A stretch of DNA of 64,000 bases from Selenomonadaceae bacterium. Its GTDB lineage: Bacteria > Bacillota > Negativicutes > Selenomonadales > Selenomonadaceae. Both the position numbers and the translations under genes were made by a program. Where the stretch lies: contig JAFYNH010000023.1 in NCBI GenBank assembly GCA_017549815.1, positions 1 through 64,000 on the forward strand, read 5' to 3'. This document shows, in pieces, positions 50,823-60,431 of this stretch. Numbering within the stretch: position 1 is the first letter of the stretch; every line of letters starts with the position of its first letter. The notes under the pieces were generated by a model. That model saw only the letters and a program-made list of their open reading frames with translations, made no database searches and was not told where the DNA came from.

Positions 50823-51125
50823 TTAATCTTTTGAGAGTGGCTTCCACCACATGCTTTTTTCCATATCGCTGAATGTCACGAGCATCGTTATATCTATCTG
50901 CAAACCATCTGCTATATCAAAGAGTAACGACACTGAAACATTATCATTATATCTGCCGCGCTCTATCTTGCTCAAACTGCTGACGCTCATATTTGCTCGC
51001 TTTGCGAGTTCTTTTTGCGACATGTCCCTCAACGTTCGATAATATGCAATCTTAGCTCCTATCTGTCTGAACAAAATTTCTTTGCGAGGATCTACCTGTT
51101 TTTCAACATCATTTTTGTAATTCAT
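50823..51125 (-). CDS. XRE-family transcription regulator 2
   Basis: The 100-residue protein has HTH residues MSQKELAKRANMSVSSLSKI and SVSLLFDIADGLQIDITMLV. GGAGGAAAACGA precedes the ATG. Together with the divergent HTH gene at 51460 it forms the likely repressor switch of the element. Confidence 0.9.
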   Translation of the reverse strand: MNYKNDVEKQVDPRKEILFRQIGAKIAYYRTLRDMSQKELAKRANMSVSSLSKIERGRYNDNVSVSLLFDIADGLQIDITMLVTFSDMEKSMWWKPLSKD

Positions 51126-51459
51126 TTCGTTTTCCTCCGTCCAAATTATTACATAACGACGCGAAAAAATCCAAAAATCGCTGTTATACCTAATGCCAAT
51201 AAAGCATTTATAGGCGCACTATCAACATTTATACGAAAATTGATAATCGGTTTCGCGTTCTCAATTACACAGAGATAGTATGTGCTTGAGATGACGGGCT
51301 TTATCGAAACATTATCTTTAACTCAAATTAAGTCATCTGAGCTTAAAGAACACCATAATAAAACAGGAAAACTTAACGAAAATTATTTGCTGTTATGAAA
51401 TTTTTTACTTTCTTATCTGATATTGAAAATAATGAACAAAAATTTGGGAGGGAAAACTC
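51126..51459. promoter_or_regulatory. Divergent control region with a fragment of a reading frame
   Basis: This 334-base gap separates the XRE genes from the HTH gene on the other strand. On the minus strand a frame of about 57 codons with no ATG, GTG or TTG start (ending ALLALGITAIFGFFRVVM at about 51150) looks like the tail of a small membrane protein gene that has lost its 5' end. Operators are expected here, but no repeated palindrome was obvious. Confidence 0.35.
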
Positions 51460-51654
51460 ATGGAAAATGCGAGTACAACCTTGATAACGGTAGAAGAGCT
51501 TTGTGAGGAATTGATGATTGGAAAAAACACGGCATACAAACTTTTGACATCTGGAGAGATTAAAGGATTTCGTATCGGGCGCATTTGGAAAATTCCACGC
51601 GAAAGTTTGAATCGTTACCTCATCGAGCAAACCAGTGTTTTAAATAGAAAATGA
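51460..51654 (+). CDS. Excisionase-family HTH protein
   Basis: The 64-residue protein has ITVEELCEELMIGKNTAYKL followed by GEIKGFRIGRIWKIPRE, a helix-turn-helix of the excisionase/DNA-binding family. GGGAGGGAAAACTC precedes the ATG. It is the last gene before attR and is divergent from the rest of the element. Confidence 0.85.
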   Translation: MENASTTLITVEELCEELMIGKNTAYKLLTSGEIKGFRIGRIWKIPRESLNRYLIEQTSVLNRK

Positions 51655-51867
51655 GCTTGGCTAATTTACGCCAAGCCCACTTTTTTATATATCGTATTAC
51701 AAAATTATCCATAACGACAGTGATAGCTTTTTTCTCTTGACAAACAGTTAGACAAAGGAGGGGGGGAAACTCCTCCATGAAATACCCATTTTTCTAAATG
51801 AGTAAGTGAATCGATTTTCCGGCTAAAACTCGTTTGTTTGTCCGTCATGTCCATAGATTTTTTATGT

Positions 51868-51890
51868 TAATGCCCCACTAATTGCCCCAC
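51868..51890. promoter_or_regulatory. Probable integrase arm-type site, right
   Basis: It is identical over 23 bases to 38253-38275 and lies just inside attR. Confidence 0.55.
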
Positions 51891-51895
51891 TAAAC

Positions 51896-52014
<119 letters not shown>

Positions 52015-52034
52015 AAATTTCTTAAACCGCGCAG

Positions 52035-52063
52035 ATTATACTAGCCGATAAAATTTTTGTCAA
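52035..52063 (-). promoter_or_regulatory. Promoter of tRNA-Arg
   Basis: TTGACA, a 17-base spacer and TATAAT, a perfect consensus, on the minus strand. Confidence 0.85.
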
Positions 52064-52141
52064 CCCGCTTTAAAAGTGGAATGATAGCTACCGCGCCTAA
52101 CAGTTCGATAAATTATTCTAACCTTTTTATCGTCAATGCAC

Positions 52142-53521
52142 CTAAATTTTTTCGCGGGGCATGGCAATTCTTATGGCGTCGCGCAGATTTTCTACGGGCA
52201 ACAGATTAGCCTTTGTCGCGGAGCTGAGTTTTGAAACTTCCGCGAAATTTTTTTTAGGCAAAAGAATATTGGTAAAGCCCATGCGAATAGATTCATCGAC
52301 GCGCTGGCGAGCTTTACTGACTGCCCGAATTTCGCCGCTCAATCCGACTTCGCCGAAGATAACGCATTGCGGCAAAAGTTTTCTATTGGCAAAACTCGAT
52401 GCTAAGGCAATCGCTATCGGCAAATCAGTCGCCGGCTCATCGATTTTAATCCCGCCCGCCGTCTTAACGTAAACATCACACGCGCCGATTGTTAAATGCA
52501 ATCTTTTTTCCAAGACCGCCAGCAAAAGTTGAATCCGCTTTATGTCAACGGAGTCTGAAGTCCTGCGCGGCGGCATAAAGGGCGTCGGAGCAACAAGGGC
52601 TTGCACTTCGACTAAGAGCGGGCGCGTCCCTTCGACTGTCGGAACAACCACACTGCCTATATCGTCGGCACGTTCTGGCAAAAATAATTTCGACGCATCG
52701 GGCACATCTGCAAGCCCTGTGTCGCGCATTTCAAATAATCCGATTTCGCTTGTCGCGCCAAATCGATTTTTTATTGCCCGCAAAACTCGGAAGTCGGCGT
52801 TGCGTTCGCCCTCGAAAAATAAAACCGTGTCAACTATATGCTCAAGGACGCGAGGTCCAGCTAAAGTTCCGTCCTTAGTCACGTGCCCGATTATAAACGT
52901 CGTCACGCCTAAACTTTTCGACATGCGCATTAAACCCGCCGAACATTCGCGAACTTGCGAAACACTGCCCGGCGCACTCTCAATATCAGATTTATAAATC
53001 GTCTGAATAGAATCGACGATTAAAAGTTCGGGTTGAACTTTCTCGACATGATGATTTATCCGTTCAAAATTATTTTCCGCGCAGATATAAAGTTCGTTGG
53101 CTAAGGCGTTCAATCGCTCGGCTCTCATGCGAATTTGCCGCGAACTTTCCTCACCCGTAATATATAAAACTTTCCTGCCGTTGCGAGCGACATTAGCACA
53201 AACCGCCAAAGTTAAACTGGACTTGCCGACGCCCGGATCTCCCGCAATTAAAATTATCGAACCGGGAATCAAGCCGCCGCCTAAAACTCTGTCCAATTCG
53301 CCCGAACCCGTCATGAAACGCGGCAGTTCTTCCATATCAACTTCGGCAATTCTGCGCGGCGTCTCAAAAGCAGTCGTCAAAGCGTGAGGATTTTTTATTT
53401 CTTCGGGAATTTCTTCCTCAACAAGCGTATTCCATTTCCCGCAACTCGGACATTTGCCAAGCCATTTAACAGACTCCGCGCCGCATTCTTGACAAATATA
53501 TTTAGTTTTTTTCTTAGCCAT
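52142..53521 (-). CDS. radA: DNA repair protein RadA
   Basis: The 459-residue protein has the four-cysteine zinc motif (CQECGAESVKWLGKCPSCGKW split around the middle), Walker A AGDPGVGKSSLTL, the RadA KNRFG motif (IKNRFGATSEIGLFEM) and a C-terminal Lon-like domain. It remodels branched recombination intermediates. ATG at 53521 follows GGAGGTTTAAAATTT and starts right at MAKKKTKYIC. Confidence 0.96.
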   Translation of the reverse strand: MAKKKTKYICQECGAESVKWLGKCPSCGKWNTLVEEEIPEEIKNPHALTTAFETPRRIAEVDMEELPRFMTGSGELDRVLGGGLIPGSIILIAGDPGVGKSSLTLAVCANVARNGRKVLYITGEESSRQIRMRAERLNALANELYICAENNFERINHHVEKVQPELLIVDSIQTIYKSDIESAPGSVSQVRECSAGLMRMSKSLGVTTFIIGHVTKDGTLAGPRVLEHIVDTVLFFEGERNADFRVLRAIKNRFGATSEIGLFEMRDTGLADVPDASKLFLPERADDIGSVVVPTVEGTRPLLVEVQALVAPTPFMPPRRTSDSVDIKRIQLLLAVLEKRLHLTIGACDVYVKTAGGIKIDEPATDLPIAIALASSFANRKLLPQCVIFGEVGLSGEIRAVSKARQRVDESIRMGFTNILLPKKNFAEVSKLSSATKANLLPVENLRDAIRIAMPREKI

Positions 53522-53730
53522 AAATTTTAAACCTCCGCGAATAATTTTCGACGCGCATAAAATTTTTCCCGCAATAAAGGCAACTTTTGAAAAGTTGACA
53601 AACAGTTGACGCACTCCAACTTATCAATTAACTAAAGTTTATCGCCGCGCTTAAAATTTTTCCTGCAGTGAAGGAATTTTCTAATGACGGCAGAATTGGC
53701 AAAGCAAAAAATTTTTAAGGAGTAATTTTG

Positions 53731-54966
53731 ATGATAAAAAAATTAGCCGCGCTGATGACGGCGGGGATATTTTTCATAAACGCGCAGAACGTTGCATTAG
53801 CGGAAGAAGAAGAGCCTTACGGTACAAATTTAGTCGATGCGCCTTTTACAGAACCTACGCGAGCAAATCCTCAGCCCGAAGAAAAAGCTCCGACAATAGA
53901 GCCGAGTTATCACGACATGCCGACCTACGAACCCGGCGAACAGCCTCCGCAGACAGTTGAACCGCCGCCCGTCGAAGAAGTCGAGGGCTTGGAATTTTTA
54001 GTTTATCATAACGACGGAGTAATGGCGTTTGCGGTTATCGCCGACCATGAAAAATATCAACTGCGCCCCGTGTTGGCAAAGGGACATGTACCGGGTCGCG
54101 CAACCGTTTCGCAAATGAATTCACCCGACGCAATCGCTACGATTAATGCAAGCTATTTCGGCGTCAACGGCGTCATCTACGGCAACACCAAAATTGACGG
54201 ACTGACGGCGGGCACGACATATTTTATCCGCTCGGCAATGGGCATTAACGCGGACGGCACAACGATTTTTGGCAGACAAACTTATCGTGGCGTGTTGCAA
54301 TTCAACGGCGCGGAGGTTATTTTGAACGGCGTCAACTGCGAGCGTAATAAAGATACTGTCGTCCTGTATAATTATTGGAACGGCGCGACGACTGGCACGA
54401 ATGATTTTGGCGTCGAACTGGTTGTTCAAGACGGCGTTGTTACGAATATTTTTAGCGGCAAGGGGAATAATTACATACCGCCCGGTGGTTACGTTATCAG
54501 CGCGAACGGAGCCGCTACAGAATTTTTTAAAACGGTTCATATTGGCGACAAGATAAATTTTGAAGAAGACTATATCAACGTTGAGGAAGGCGCGGACTTT
54601 AACGAATCGATTCACATTTTGGGCGCAGGTCCGACTTTAGTTAAAAATGGCGAGATTTACGTTACAGCGGACGCGGAGCAATTTCCGTCTGATATTCGCG
54701 TCGGCAGAGCACCACGTTCGGCAGTGGGTGTTACGAAATATGGCGATTATATCTTTGCGGTAGTTGACGGTCGGCAGGCGCACAGCAAAGGTTGCACGTT
54801 GACGGAGTGGGCGCAAATCCTTAAGAATAATTTTGGCGCAGTCAACGCGATTAATTTGGACGGCGGCGGCTCGACGGAATTATTTTTCAAAGGTAGTCTG
54901 ATAAACAAACCGAGCGACGGACATGAGCGACTAATCGGCGATGCTTTAACAATCCTTAGAAAATGA
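53731..54966 (+). CDS. Secreted phosphodiester glycosidase domain protein (NAGPA-like)
   Basis: The 411-residue protein has a signal peptide (KKLAALMTAGIFFINAQNVALA), a proline- and glutamate-rich linker (residues 25-85) and a NAGPA-type domain with NASYFGVNGVIYG, GRAPRSAVGVTKYG, INLDGGGSTELFF. Such domains hydrolyse phosphodiester-linked sugars. It should act in the periplasm or at the surface. AAGGAGTAATTTTG precedes the ATG. Confidence 0.87.
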   Translation: MIKKLAALMTAGIFFINAQNVALAEEEEPYGTNLVDAPFTEPTRANPQPEEKAPTIEPSYHDMPTYEPGEQPPQTVEPPPVEEVEGLEFLVYHNDGVMAFAVIADHEKYQLRPVLAKGHVPGRATVSQMNSPDAIATINASYFGVNGVIYGNTKIDGLTAGTTYFIRSAMGINADGTTIFGRQTYRGVLQFNGAEVILNGVNCERNKDTVVLYNYWNGATTGTNDFGVELVVQDGVVTNIFSGKGNNYIPPGGYVISANGAATEFFKTVHIGDKINFEEDYINVEEGADFNESIHILGAGPTLVKNGEIYVTADAEQFPSDIRVGRAPRSAVGVTKYGDYIFAVVDGRQAHSKGCTLTEWAQILKNNFGAVNAINLDGGGSTELFFKGSLINKPSDGHERLIGDALTILRK

Positions 54967-54968
54967 AA

Positions 54969-55100
54969 GCATAGCGGGTAGGGAAAACCCGGCGCACATG
55001 GACGTGCGCCGCCGGCAATAGAAACATGGATGTTTCTTTGCCGGTCTAAACGCCTTTTCTTTTTGTAACTTTTTCTTTGGGCGAGCAAAGAAAAAGTTTT
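54969..55100. repeat. Three-hairpin intergenic element between convergent genes
   Basis: Consecutive inverted repeats are GGCGCAC/GTGCGCC, GCCGGCAATAGAAACAT/ATGTTTCTTTGCCGG and AACTTTTTCTTTG/CAAAGAAAAAGTT. The last can terminate transcription from both sides. It is unlike the heptamer family. Confidence 0.7.
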
Positions 55101-55147
55101 TCAAATTCAAATATAAAAATTATGATTAGCTGAATAGATGACGCCGT

Positions 55148-56050
55148 CTAGCATGTATGACATACTTCGTAAATGCCTGCGCGTTTTAAAGTTTCGACAA
55201 CGGTATCGCCAATGTGCGCAACGGTATCCGCAACTTCAATTCCGACTGCGTTAAGAGCTTTAATTTTATCTGCCGCCGTACCTTTGCCGCCGCTGATAAT
55301 CGCGCCCGCATGTCCCATACGTTTACCCGCAGGAGCTTGACGACCCGCAATAAATGCCGCAACAGGCTTTTCAGGCATATTCTCCGCAATCCAACGAGCC
55401 GCGTCTTCTTCAGCGTCGCCGCCAATTTCGCCAATCATCAAAACCGCTTTAGTCTCGTCGTCTTCCTTAAAAAGTTTCAGCACGTCAATAAAATCCATGC
55501 CCTTAATCGGATCTCCGCCAATGCCAACCGAAGTCGTTATGCCAATGCCCGCGTTCATGAGCTGAAAAGCCGCCTCGTAAGTCAAAGTCCCAGAGCGCGA
55601 AACTAATCCGACGTGCCCTTTCTTCTGGACATTAGCGGGAATAATGCCGAGCTTAGCCTCACCAGTCGTCATGATACCGGGACAATTCGGACCGATAAGC
55701 CGCGTTTTCTTGCCGTACATGTAGCGACGAACTTTTACCATATCCAAAACCGGAATATGTTCGGTAATGCAAACGACCAAATCGAGTTCCGCGTTGACCG
55801 CCTCAAGAATCGAATCCGCCGCAAATGCCGCCGGTACATAGATAACCGAAGCAGTCGCGCCCGTCGCCTTAACCGCGTCTTCGACCGTGTTGAAAACAGG
55901 AATTCCTTCAACCGTCTGACCCGCTTTGCCGGGCGTCACGCCGCCAACGATATTCGTCCCATAAGCTACCATTTGTTTCGTATGAAAGGTTGCCGCCTTG
56001 CCCGTAATCCCCTGTACGATAACCTTTGTGTTTCTGTCAACCAAAATCAC
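55148..56050 (-). CDS. sucD: Succinate-CoA ligase alpha subunit, orphan
   Basis: The 300-residue protein has the CoA-binding [36 protein letters not shown] and the phospho-histidine motif [19 protein letters not shown]. With SucC it forms succinyl-CoA ligase. sucC is not adjacent: motA lies upstream on the other strand. Either sucC is elsewhere or another partner is used. No strong ribosome site is seen (GGGGAGTGACAATAAG). Confidence 0.93.
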   Translation of the reverse strand: MILVDRNTKVIVQGITGKAATFHTKQMVAYGTNIVGGVTPGKAGQTVEGIPVFNTVEDAVKATGATASVIYVPAAFAADSILEAVNAELDLVVCITEHIPVLDMVKVRRYMYGKKTRLIGPNCPGIMTTGEAKLGIIPANVQKKGHVGLVSRSGTLTYEAAFQLMNAGIGITTSVGIGGDPIKGMDFIDVLKLFKEDDETKAVLMIGEIGGDAEEDAARWIAENMPEKPVAAFIAGRQAPAGKRMGHAGAIISGGKGTAADKIKALNAVGIEVADTVAHIGDTVVETLKRAGIYEVCHTC

Positions 56051-56285
56051 TTATTGTCACTCCCCGAAAAATCTTCCGTTCTATATAATTTTTTTCAGTA
56101 TACAAATTTTCCGAATCAAAATCAAGCAAAATTACGCCCGCGCCGTTTGTTTAAATCGTTAAAAAAATTTTGCGGCGGCAGGAATTTTTTTTTCGGCATT
56201 GAACAGAAGGTTAGCGATTCGGCAACAGAAAAATTTTTTGGTGTACGGAAGTTTTCACCGCAAAGCCGGGAGGAGGCTGCTTGTT

Positions 56286-57059
56286 TTGGAAAAATCTACA
56301 GTAATAGGGCTGGTCGGCGGAATAATTTCCGTCTTCGTCGGCATGATTCTAAAGGGCGCGCCGTTGACTGCCTTGAATAACCCCGCCGCGTTCTTGATAA
56401 TCATCGGCGGAACCATCGCCTGTTTGTTTAATGCCTTTACAATGGAACAAATGTCGAAAGTTCCGACGCTCTTTAAACTTTTACTGCGCGGCAATGAGGA
56501 GCAAAGTAAAGGCGAATTGGTTAAGACTTTTGTTGATTTATCGCAACTTGCTCGTCGCGAAGGTATTCTGGCATTGGAAAGCCGCGTTGAAAGTATCGAA
56601 GATCCTTTCTTTAAAAACGGCTTGAGTATGGTTATCGACGGCATGGATCCCGAATTTGTCGAATCGGTTTTGGATGCCGAACTTGCAATCATGGAACAGC
56701 GTCATGCTGAAATGCGCTCGATATTCTCGCAGGCGGGAACTTATGCTCCTACGCTTGGCGTTTTGGGCGCGGTCGTTGGACTTATCGCGGCTCTTGGTAA
56801 CTTAAATGATATTGATAAACTGGGTCACTCAATCGCGGCGGCGTTCGTCGCAACGATTCTGGGTATCTTTACTGGTTACGTTCTTTGGCTCCCGTTCGCC
56901 AATAAACTCAAAATCAAATCGGAGAACGAAGTCGGACATAAGCGCATGATTATGGAAGGAATTTTATCTTTGCAAGCGGGCGACTCCCCGACGCAGATTG
57001 AATCGAAGTTGATGATTTACATTCCGCAGACCGAACGCGAGGCTCTCAAGGAGGGATAA
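56286..57059 (+). CDS. motA: Flagellar motor stator protein MotA
   Basis: The 257-residue protein has four membrane helices and the MotA core (TVIGLVGGIISVFVGMIL, GGTIACLFNAF, and APTLGVLGAVVGLIAALGN). TTG at 56286 follows GGGAGGAGGCTGC and is preferred to upstream starts. It pairs with motB four bases downstream. Together with two MCPs it points to a motile organism. Confidence 0.93.
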   Translation: MEKSTVIGLVGGIISVFVGMILKGAPLTALNNPAAFLIIIGGTIACLFNAFTMEQMSKVPTLFKLLLRGNEEQSKGELVKTFVDLSQLARREGILALESRVESIEDPFFKNGLSMVIDGMDPEFVESVLDAELAIMEQRHAEMRSIFSQAGTYAPTLGVLGAVVGLIAALGNLNDIDKLGHSIAAAFVATILGIFTGYVLWLPFANKLKIKSENEVGHKRMIMEGILSLQAGDSPTQIESKLMIYIPQTEREALKEG

Positions 57060-57062
57060 TCT

Positions 57063-57857
57063 TTGGCGAAAAAGAAACACGCTAAGAAGCACGAAGAAGA
57101 AGCTAGTGAGGCTTGGCTCCTGCCTTATTCCGACTTGATGACGTTATTATTGGCGTTGTTTATCTGTCTGTTCGCGATTTCGCAGACCGATCAGACGAAA
57201 CTTCAGCAAATGGCGCAAGCATTCACGGCGGCATTTAACATAGGCGGACCTTCATTCTTCGATAAAGCCGGGCCCAGCAATAGTATGCAACGCGAAATAG
57301 TTACGTCGGAGGACGCTGGCAACGCGGCTTATCTGCAGGAGAATCAGCAACTGCAGGATTTGCAACAGCGGCTTGAGGAATACATTAAGGAAAATAATTT
57401 GCAGGACGAATTATCAACCGAATTGCAGGAAGAAGGCTTGATGATTCGGATAAAGGAAAGGGCGTTATTCCCGTCAGGCTCGGCGGATTTAGTACCCGAA
57501 TCACAGCGCATCGGACCTATAGTGGCGGGGCTTTTAGCAGAAATTCCCGAACGAGTTTTAATATCGGGGCATACGGACACCGACCCGATTAATACAGCAG
57601 AATTCCCGTCGAACTGGGAATTAAGCTCGACCCGCGCTTTAACTTTTATGAAATATTTGCTGTCGATTAATAACAACCTCAACCCCGCCAGATTTTCCGC
57701 GATTGGTTATGGCGAATATCGTCCGATAGCTATGAACGATACGGCGGATAATAAGCAGAAAAATCGCCGCGTCGAAATTCTTATCGCAAGGACGCTAACT
57801 TTCAATCCTAATGAAGGTTTACGCGCACAGACCGACGCTGATTTGGTAGCGAAATGA
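57063..57857 (+). CDS. motB: Flagellar motor stator protein MotB
   Basis: The 264-residue protein has one N-terminal helix with the proton-binding aspartate (YSDLMTLLLALFICLFAIS) and a C-terminal OmpA-like peptidoglycan-binding domain (ISGHTDTDPINTAEF, NWELSSTRALTFMKYLL). A Gln/Glu-rich plug or linker lies between. TTG start after GGAGGGATAATC. It overlaps acpS by four bases. Confidence 0.94.
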   Translation: MAKKKHAKKHEEEASEAWLLPYSDLMTLLLALFICLFAISQTDQTKLQQMAQAFTAAFNIGGPSFFDKAGPSNSMQREIVTSEDAGNAAYLQENQQLQDLQQRLEEYIKENNLQDELSTELQEEGLMIRIKERALFPSGSADLVPESQRIGPIVAGLLAEIPERVLISGHTDTDPINTAEFPSNWELSSTRALTFMKYLLSINNNLNPARFSAIGYGEYRPIAMNDTADNKQKNRRVEILIARTLTFNPNEGLRAQTDADLVAK

Positions 57858-58219
57858 TTATCGGACTCGGCACAGATATTATTGAAATTGCGCGTGTGCG
57901 AAAAGCAGTTGGCAAGAAAATTTTTAGAGATAACGTCTTCACAGAAATAGAACAAGCTTATTGCGAAAGTCGCGGAAGTCATTCCGCCGCCTCCTATGCC
58001 GCAAGATTTGCCGCTAAGGAGGCTTTTTTCAAGGCATTGGGCACGGGGATTATTACGAATCTTTTGGACGTTGAAGTTGTCAATGACGGGCGCGGTGCTC
58101 CGAAAATAAATCTGCGCGGGAAGGCAAAGATTTTGGCTGATGAGAAATGCGTTGTAAAAATTTCTTTAAGCTTAAGTCACTCGCGGGACTTCGCAACGGC
58201 AACTTGTGTGATTGAATAA
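57854..58219 (+). CDS. acpS: Holo-ACP synthase
   Basis: The 121-residue protein has IIGLGTDIIEIARVRKAV and AARFAAKEAFFKALGTGI, the metal and CoA sites of AcpS. It transfers phosphopantetheine to acyl carrier protein. It overlaps motB (ATGA) and is followed by the nnr gene after 21 bases, a common acpS-nnr order. Confidence 0.95.
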   Translation: MIIGLGTDIIEIARVRKAVGKKIFRDNVFTEIEQAYCESRGSHSAASYAARFAAKEAFFKALGTGIITNLLDVEVVNDGRGAPKINLRGKAKILADEKCVVKISLSLSHSRDFATATCVIE

Positions 58220-58240
58220 AATTTTGGAGGAAAGTTTTTT

Positions 58241-59797
58241 ATGAAAGTGGCATTGGCAAAACAAATGCACGATATAGACAAGAGCGCGATTGAGGAATAC
58301 GGCTTGCCCGAATTGTCGCTTATGGAGAGTGCGGGGCATCGTGTTTTCGAGGCGACGAAAAATTTTTTGGGCGGCGTGGCTAAGAAAAGCATTTGCGTCT
58401 TGGCGGGCAGTGGCAATAATGGCGGTGATGCATTGGCGGCGGCGCGTTATCTGTCTAATGCGGGTGCTCGTGTGAAAATTTTTTTACTCGGCGAAAAAGA
58501 CCATAGGACGGCGTCGCTTAACGTCCAAATGAAAATTCTGCGCGGAATGGGTGTCGAACTTCAACAACTCGACAGCGACAGAGCTTGGGAACGTTTGCAA
58601 GTTACACTTAGATTTTCGGACGCGATTGTTGACGGGATTTTAGGCACGGGCTTTAGCGGTCAAATTCGTCCTAATGCCCTTCGCCTGATTCGGATTGTCA
58701 ATGCCGCCAAAAAAGTTACGATTGCGATTGATATTCCGTCGGGCGTCGAATCTGATAGCGGTGCGGTCGGCGAAGCGGCTATGCAAGCTGATTGTACTGT
58801 CGCGCTTGGCTTGCCTAAAATCGGGCATTACATTTGTCCCGGCGCGTCTTACGTCGGAAAACTTATCGTCGACAACATAGGAATTCCCGCCGAACTTTTG
58901 AACGAGGAAATTCATCAAACGCTGGTTGACGACGAATTGGCTTTAACTTTCCTGCCTGCGCGTCCTAAAGATTCGCATAAAGGAACTTGCGGGAAAATTT
59001 TAATCGTGGCGGGTTCAAAGGGCATGACGGGCGCGGCGTCTTTAGCGGCTATGAGTGCAATGAAAGTCGGCGCGGGACTCGTAACTTTGGCGACGCCCGA
59101 AAGCCTTAATCCGATTTACGAAGTCAAATTAACGGAAGTCATGACGGCACCGCTCGACGAAGTTAAGCAGGGGATAATCGGCGGCGATAAGGCGGCAGAA
59201 AAAATCTTAGACTTAGCAGAGAAATTCGACGCGATATTAATTGGTTGCGGACTTGGTCGCGAGCGCGAGACGGGCGAACTTGTTAAGAAAATCGTTGCGA
59301 CAGTCGATAAACCGTTGATACTCGACGCCGACGCTATTTATCCGTTTAACGGCAATGCCGACGAACTTAAAACTTGCAAACAAATTCCGATACTCACGCC
59401 GCATTTGGGCGAATTATCCGCGCTGTTAAATATTCCGATTGAAAAACTTCGTCCCGCGCTTATTCCAGAAGTTAGGCGAGCCGCGCAGACTTATAGAGCG
59501 ATAATCGTTGCCAAATGCGAAACAACCGTTATTGGCTACCCGAACGGAGAAATTTTTATCTCGCCGCTCGGAAATAGTTCAATGGCAACGGGCGGTTGCG
59601 GCGACGTATTAGCGGGCGCGATTGCTGGACTTATGAAACAAACGCCTTTTGCGCCATTAACGGGCGTCTGGTTGCAAGGTATCGCTGGGAACTTTGCGGC
59701 AGAAGAAAAGGCGGAAGGTTTAATCGCCTCCGACGTTATGAACAAATTGCCCGACGCGATTAAAAAGCTCCGAGCTATCGGCTATCAGAATTCGTAA
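58241..59797 (+). CDS. nnr: Bifunctional NAD(P)H-hydrate epimerase/dehydratase
   Basis: The 518-residue protein joins an N-terminal epimerase (LAGSGNNGGDALAAARYL near 57, AIDIPSGVESDSG near 150) and a C-terminal ADP-dependent dehydratase (KGTCGKILIVAGSKGMTGAA near 245, GGCGDVLAGAIAGL near 450). It repairs hydrated NAD(P)H. GGAGGAAAGTTTTTT precedes the ATG. A terminator follows at 59808. Confidence 0.95.
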   Translation: MKVALAKQMHDIDKSAIEEYGLPELSLMESAGHRVFEATKNFLGGVAKKSICVLAGSGNNGGDALAAARYLSNAGARVKIFLLGEKDHRTASLNVQMKILRGMGVELQQLDSDRAWERLQVTLRFSDAIVDGILGTGFSGQIRPNALRLIRIVNAAKKVTIAIDIPSGVESDSGAVGEAAMQADCTVALGLPKIGHYICPGASYVGKLIVDNIGIPAELLNEEIHQTLVDDELALTFLPARPKDSHKGTCGKILIVAGSKGMTGAASLAAMSAMKVGAGLVTLATPESLNPIYEVKLTEVMTAPLDEVKQGIIGGDKAAEKILDLAEKFDAILIGCGLGRERETGELVKKIVATVDKPLILDADAIYPFNGNADELKTCKQIPILTPHLGELSALLNIPIEKLRPALIPEVRRAAQTYRAIIVAKCETTVIGYPNGEIFISPLGNSSMATGGCGDVLAGAIAGLMKQTPFAPLTGVWLQGIAGNFAAEEKAEGLIASDVMNKLPDAIKKLRAIGYQNS

Positions 59798-59807
59798 AAA
59801 AATAAAC

Positions 59808-59833
59808 GCCTTCCGACATGGAGGGCATTTTTT
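59808..59833 (+). terminator. Terminator of the motA-motB-acpS-nnr transcript
   Basis: GCCTTCC and GGAGGGC arms with a five-base loop, then ATTTTTT. Confidence 0.85.
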
Positions 59834-59899
59834 ATAGAATCGGAACGAATTCCGCATAAAACACGACCAATTTGCCTCTGAAACAAGAATGAATGCTTG

Positions 59900-59928
59900 T
59901 TGCCCGAAATCAAGGGCTTTGCTACAAT
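59900..59928 (+). promoter_or_regulatory. Promoter of the HPr-like gene
   Basis: TTGCCC, a 17-base spacer and TACAAT at 59923-59928, with a 60-base leader before the ATG. Confidence 0.6.
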
Positions 59929-59990
59929 ACATTTGGCGCAAGGAAGCACGCACGGTGGGATTAAAAGAAGTACCTTAGGAGGTTCCCAAC

Positions 59991-60353
59991 ATGAAACACG
60001 CAAATAAATCTTTAAAAAATAGAAATCATAAAGTAAACCATAAAGTTATACCGCTTGTCGAAATTACTGAGGCAGTGGAACCCGTTAAAGAAGTTTCGTT
60101 CATCATGGTTGCAAAAGGCGTTATCGGATTCAGAGAGAGTGCGCATATCGTCAAAATCGCTGATGAAACGAATTGCACAATCAGCATTGCGTCGGGTAAA
60201 AATTTCGGCACGAACAAAAGTATCTTGTCGCTGGTTAATCTTATGCTCACGTCGGGCAAAAGCTTGGTTCTTAACATCAAGGGCGAGCGCAACGAGGAGG
60301 CTTTCCGCGCAGTTTCAAAAATTATCGCGGGCGAGACCGACGGCAACAGCTAA
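59991..60353 (+). CDS. HPr-like protein lacking the phospho-histidine
   Basis: The 120-residue protein has a basic 35-residue N-terminal extension and an HPr domain. The active-site segment, normally GLHARPA, reads VIGFRESAHIV, so the histidine is replaced by Arg. The regulatory serine region is partly kept (NKSILSLVNLMLTSG). It therefore cannot carry phosphate from enzyme I and may act as a regulator, like Crh. AGGAGGTTCCCAAC precedes the ATG. No PTS genes are adjacent. Confidence 0.75.
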   Translation: MKHANKSLKNRNHKVNHKVIPLVEITEAVEPVKEVSFIMVAKGVIGFRESAHIVKIADETNCTISIASGKNFGTNKSILSLVNLMLTSGKSLVLNIKGERNEEAFRAVSKIIAGETDGNS

Positions 60354-60400
60354 CTTGAAATCATCCTAACCCACCCACTCATATAAATACCTAATCCGTC

Positions 60401-60431
60401 TCCGACTTCAAAGGTCGGGGATTTTTTTTTA
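60401..60431 (+). terminator. Terminator of the HPr-like gene
   Basis: CTCCGAC and GTCGGGG arms with a seven-base loop, then a run of T. Confidence 0.85.
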
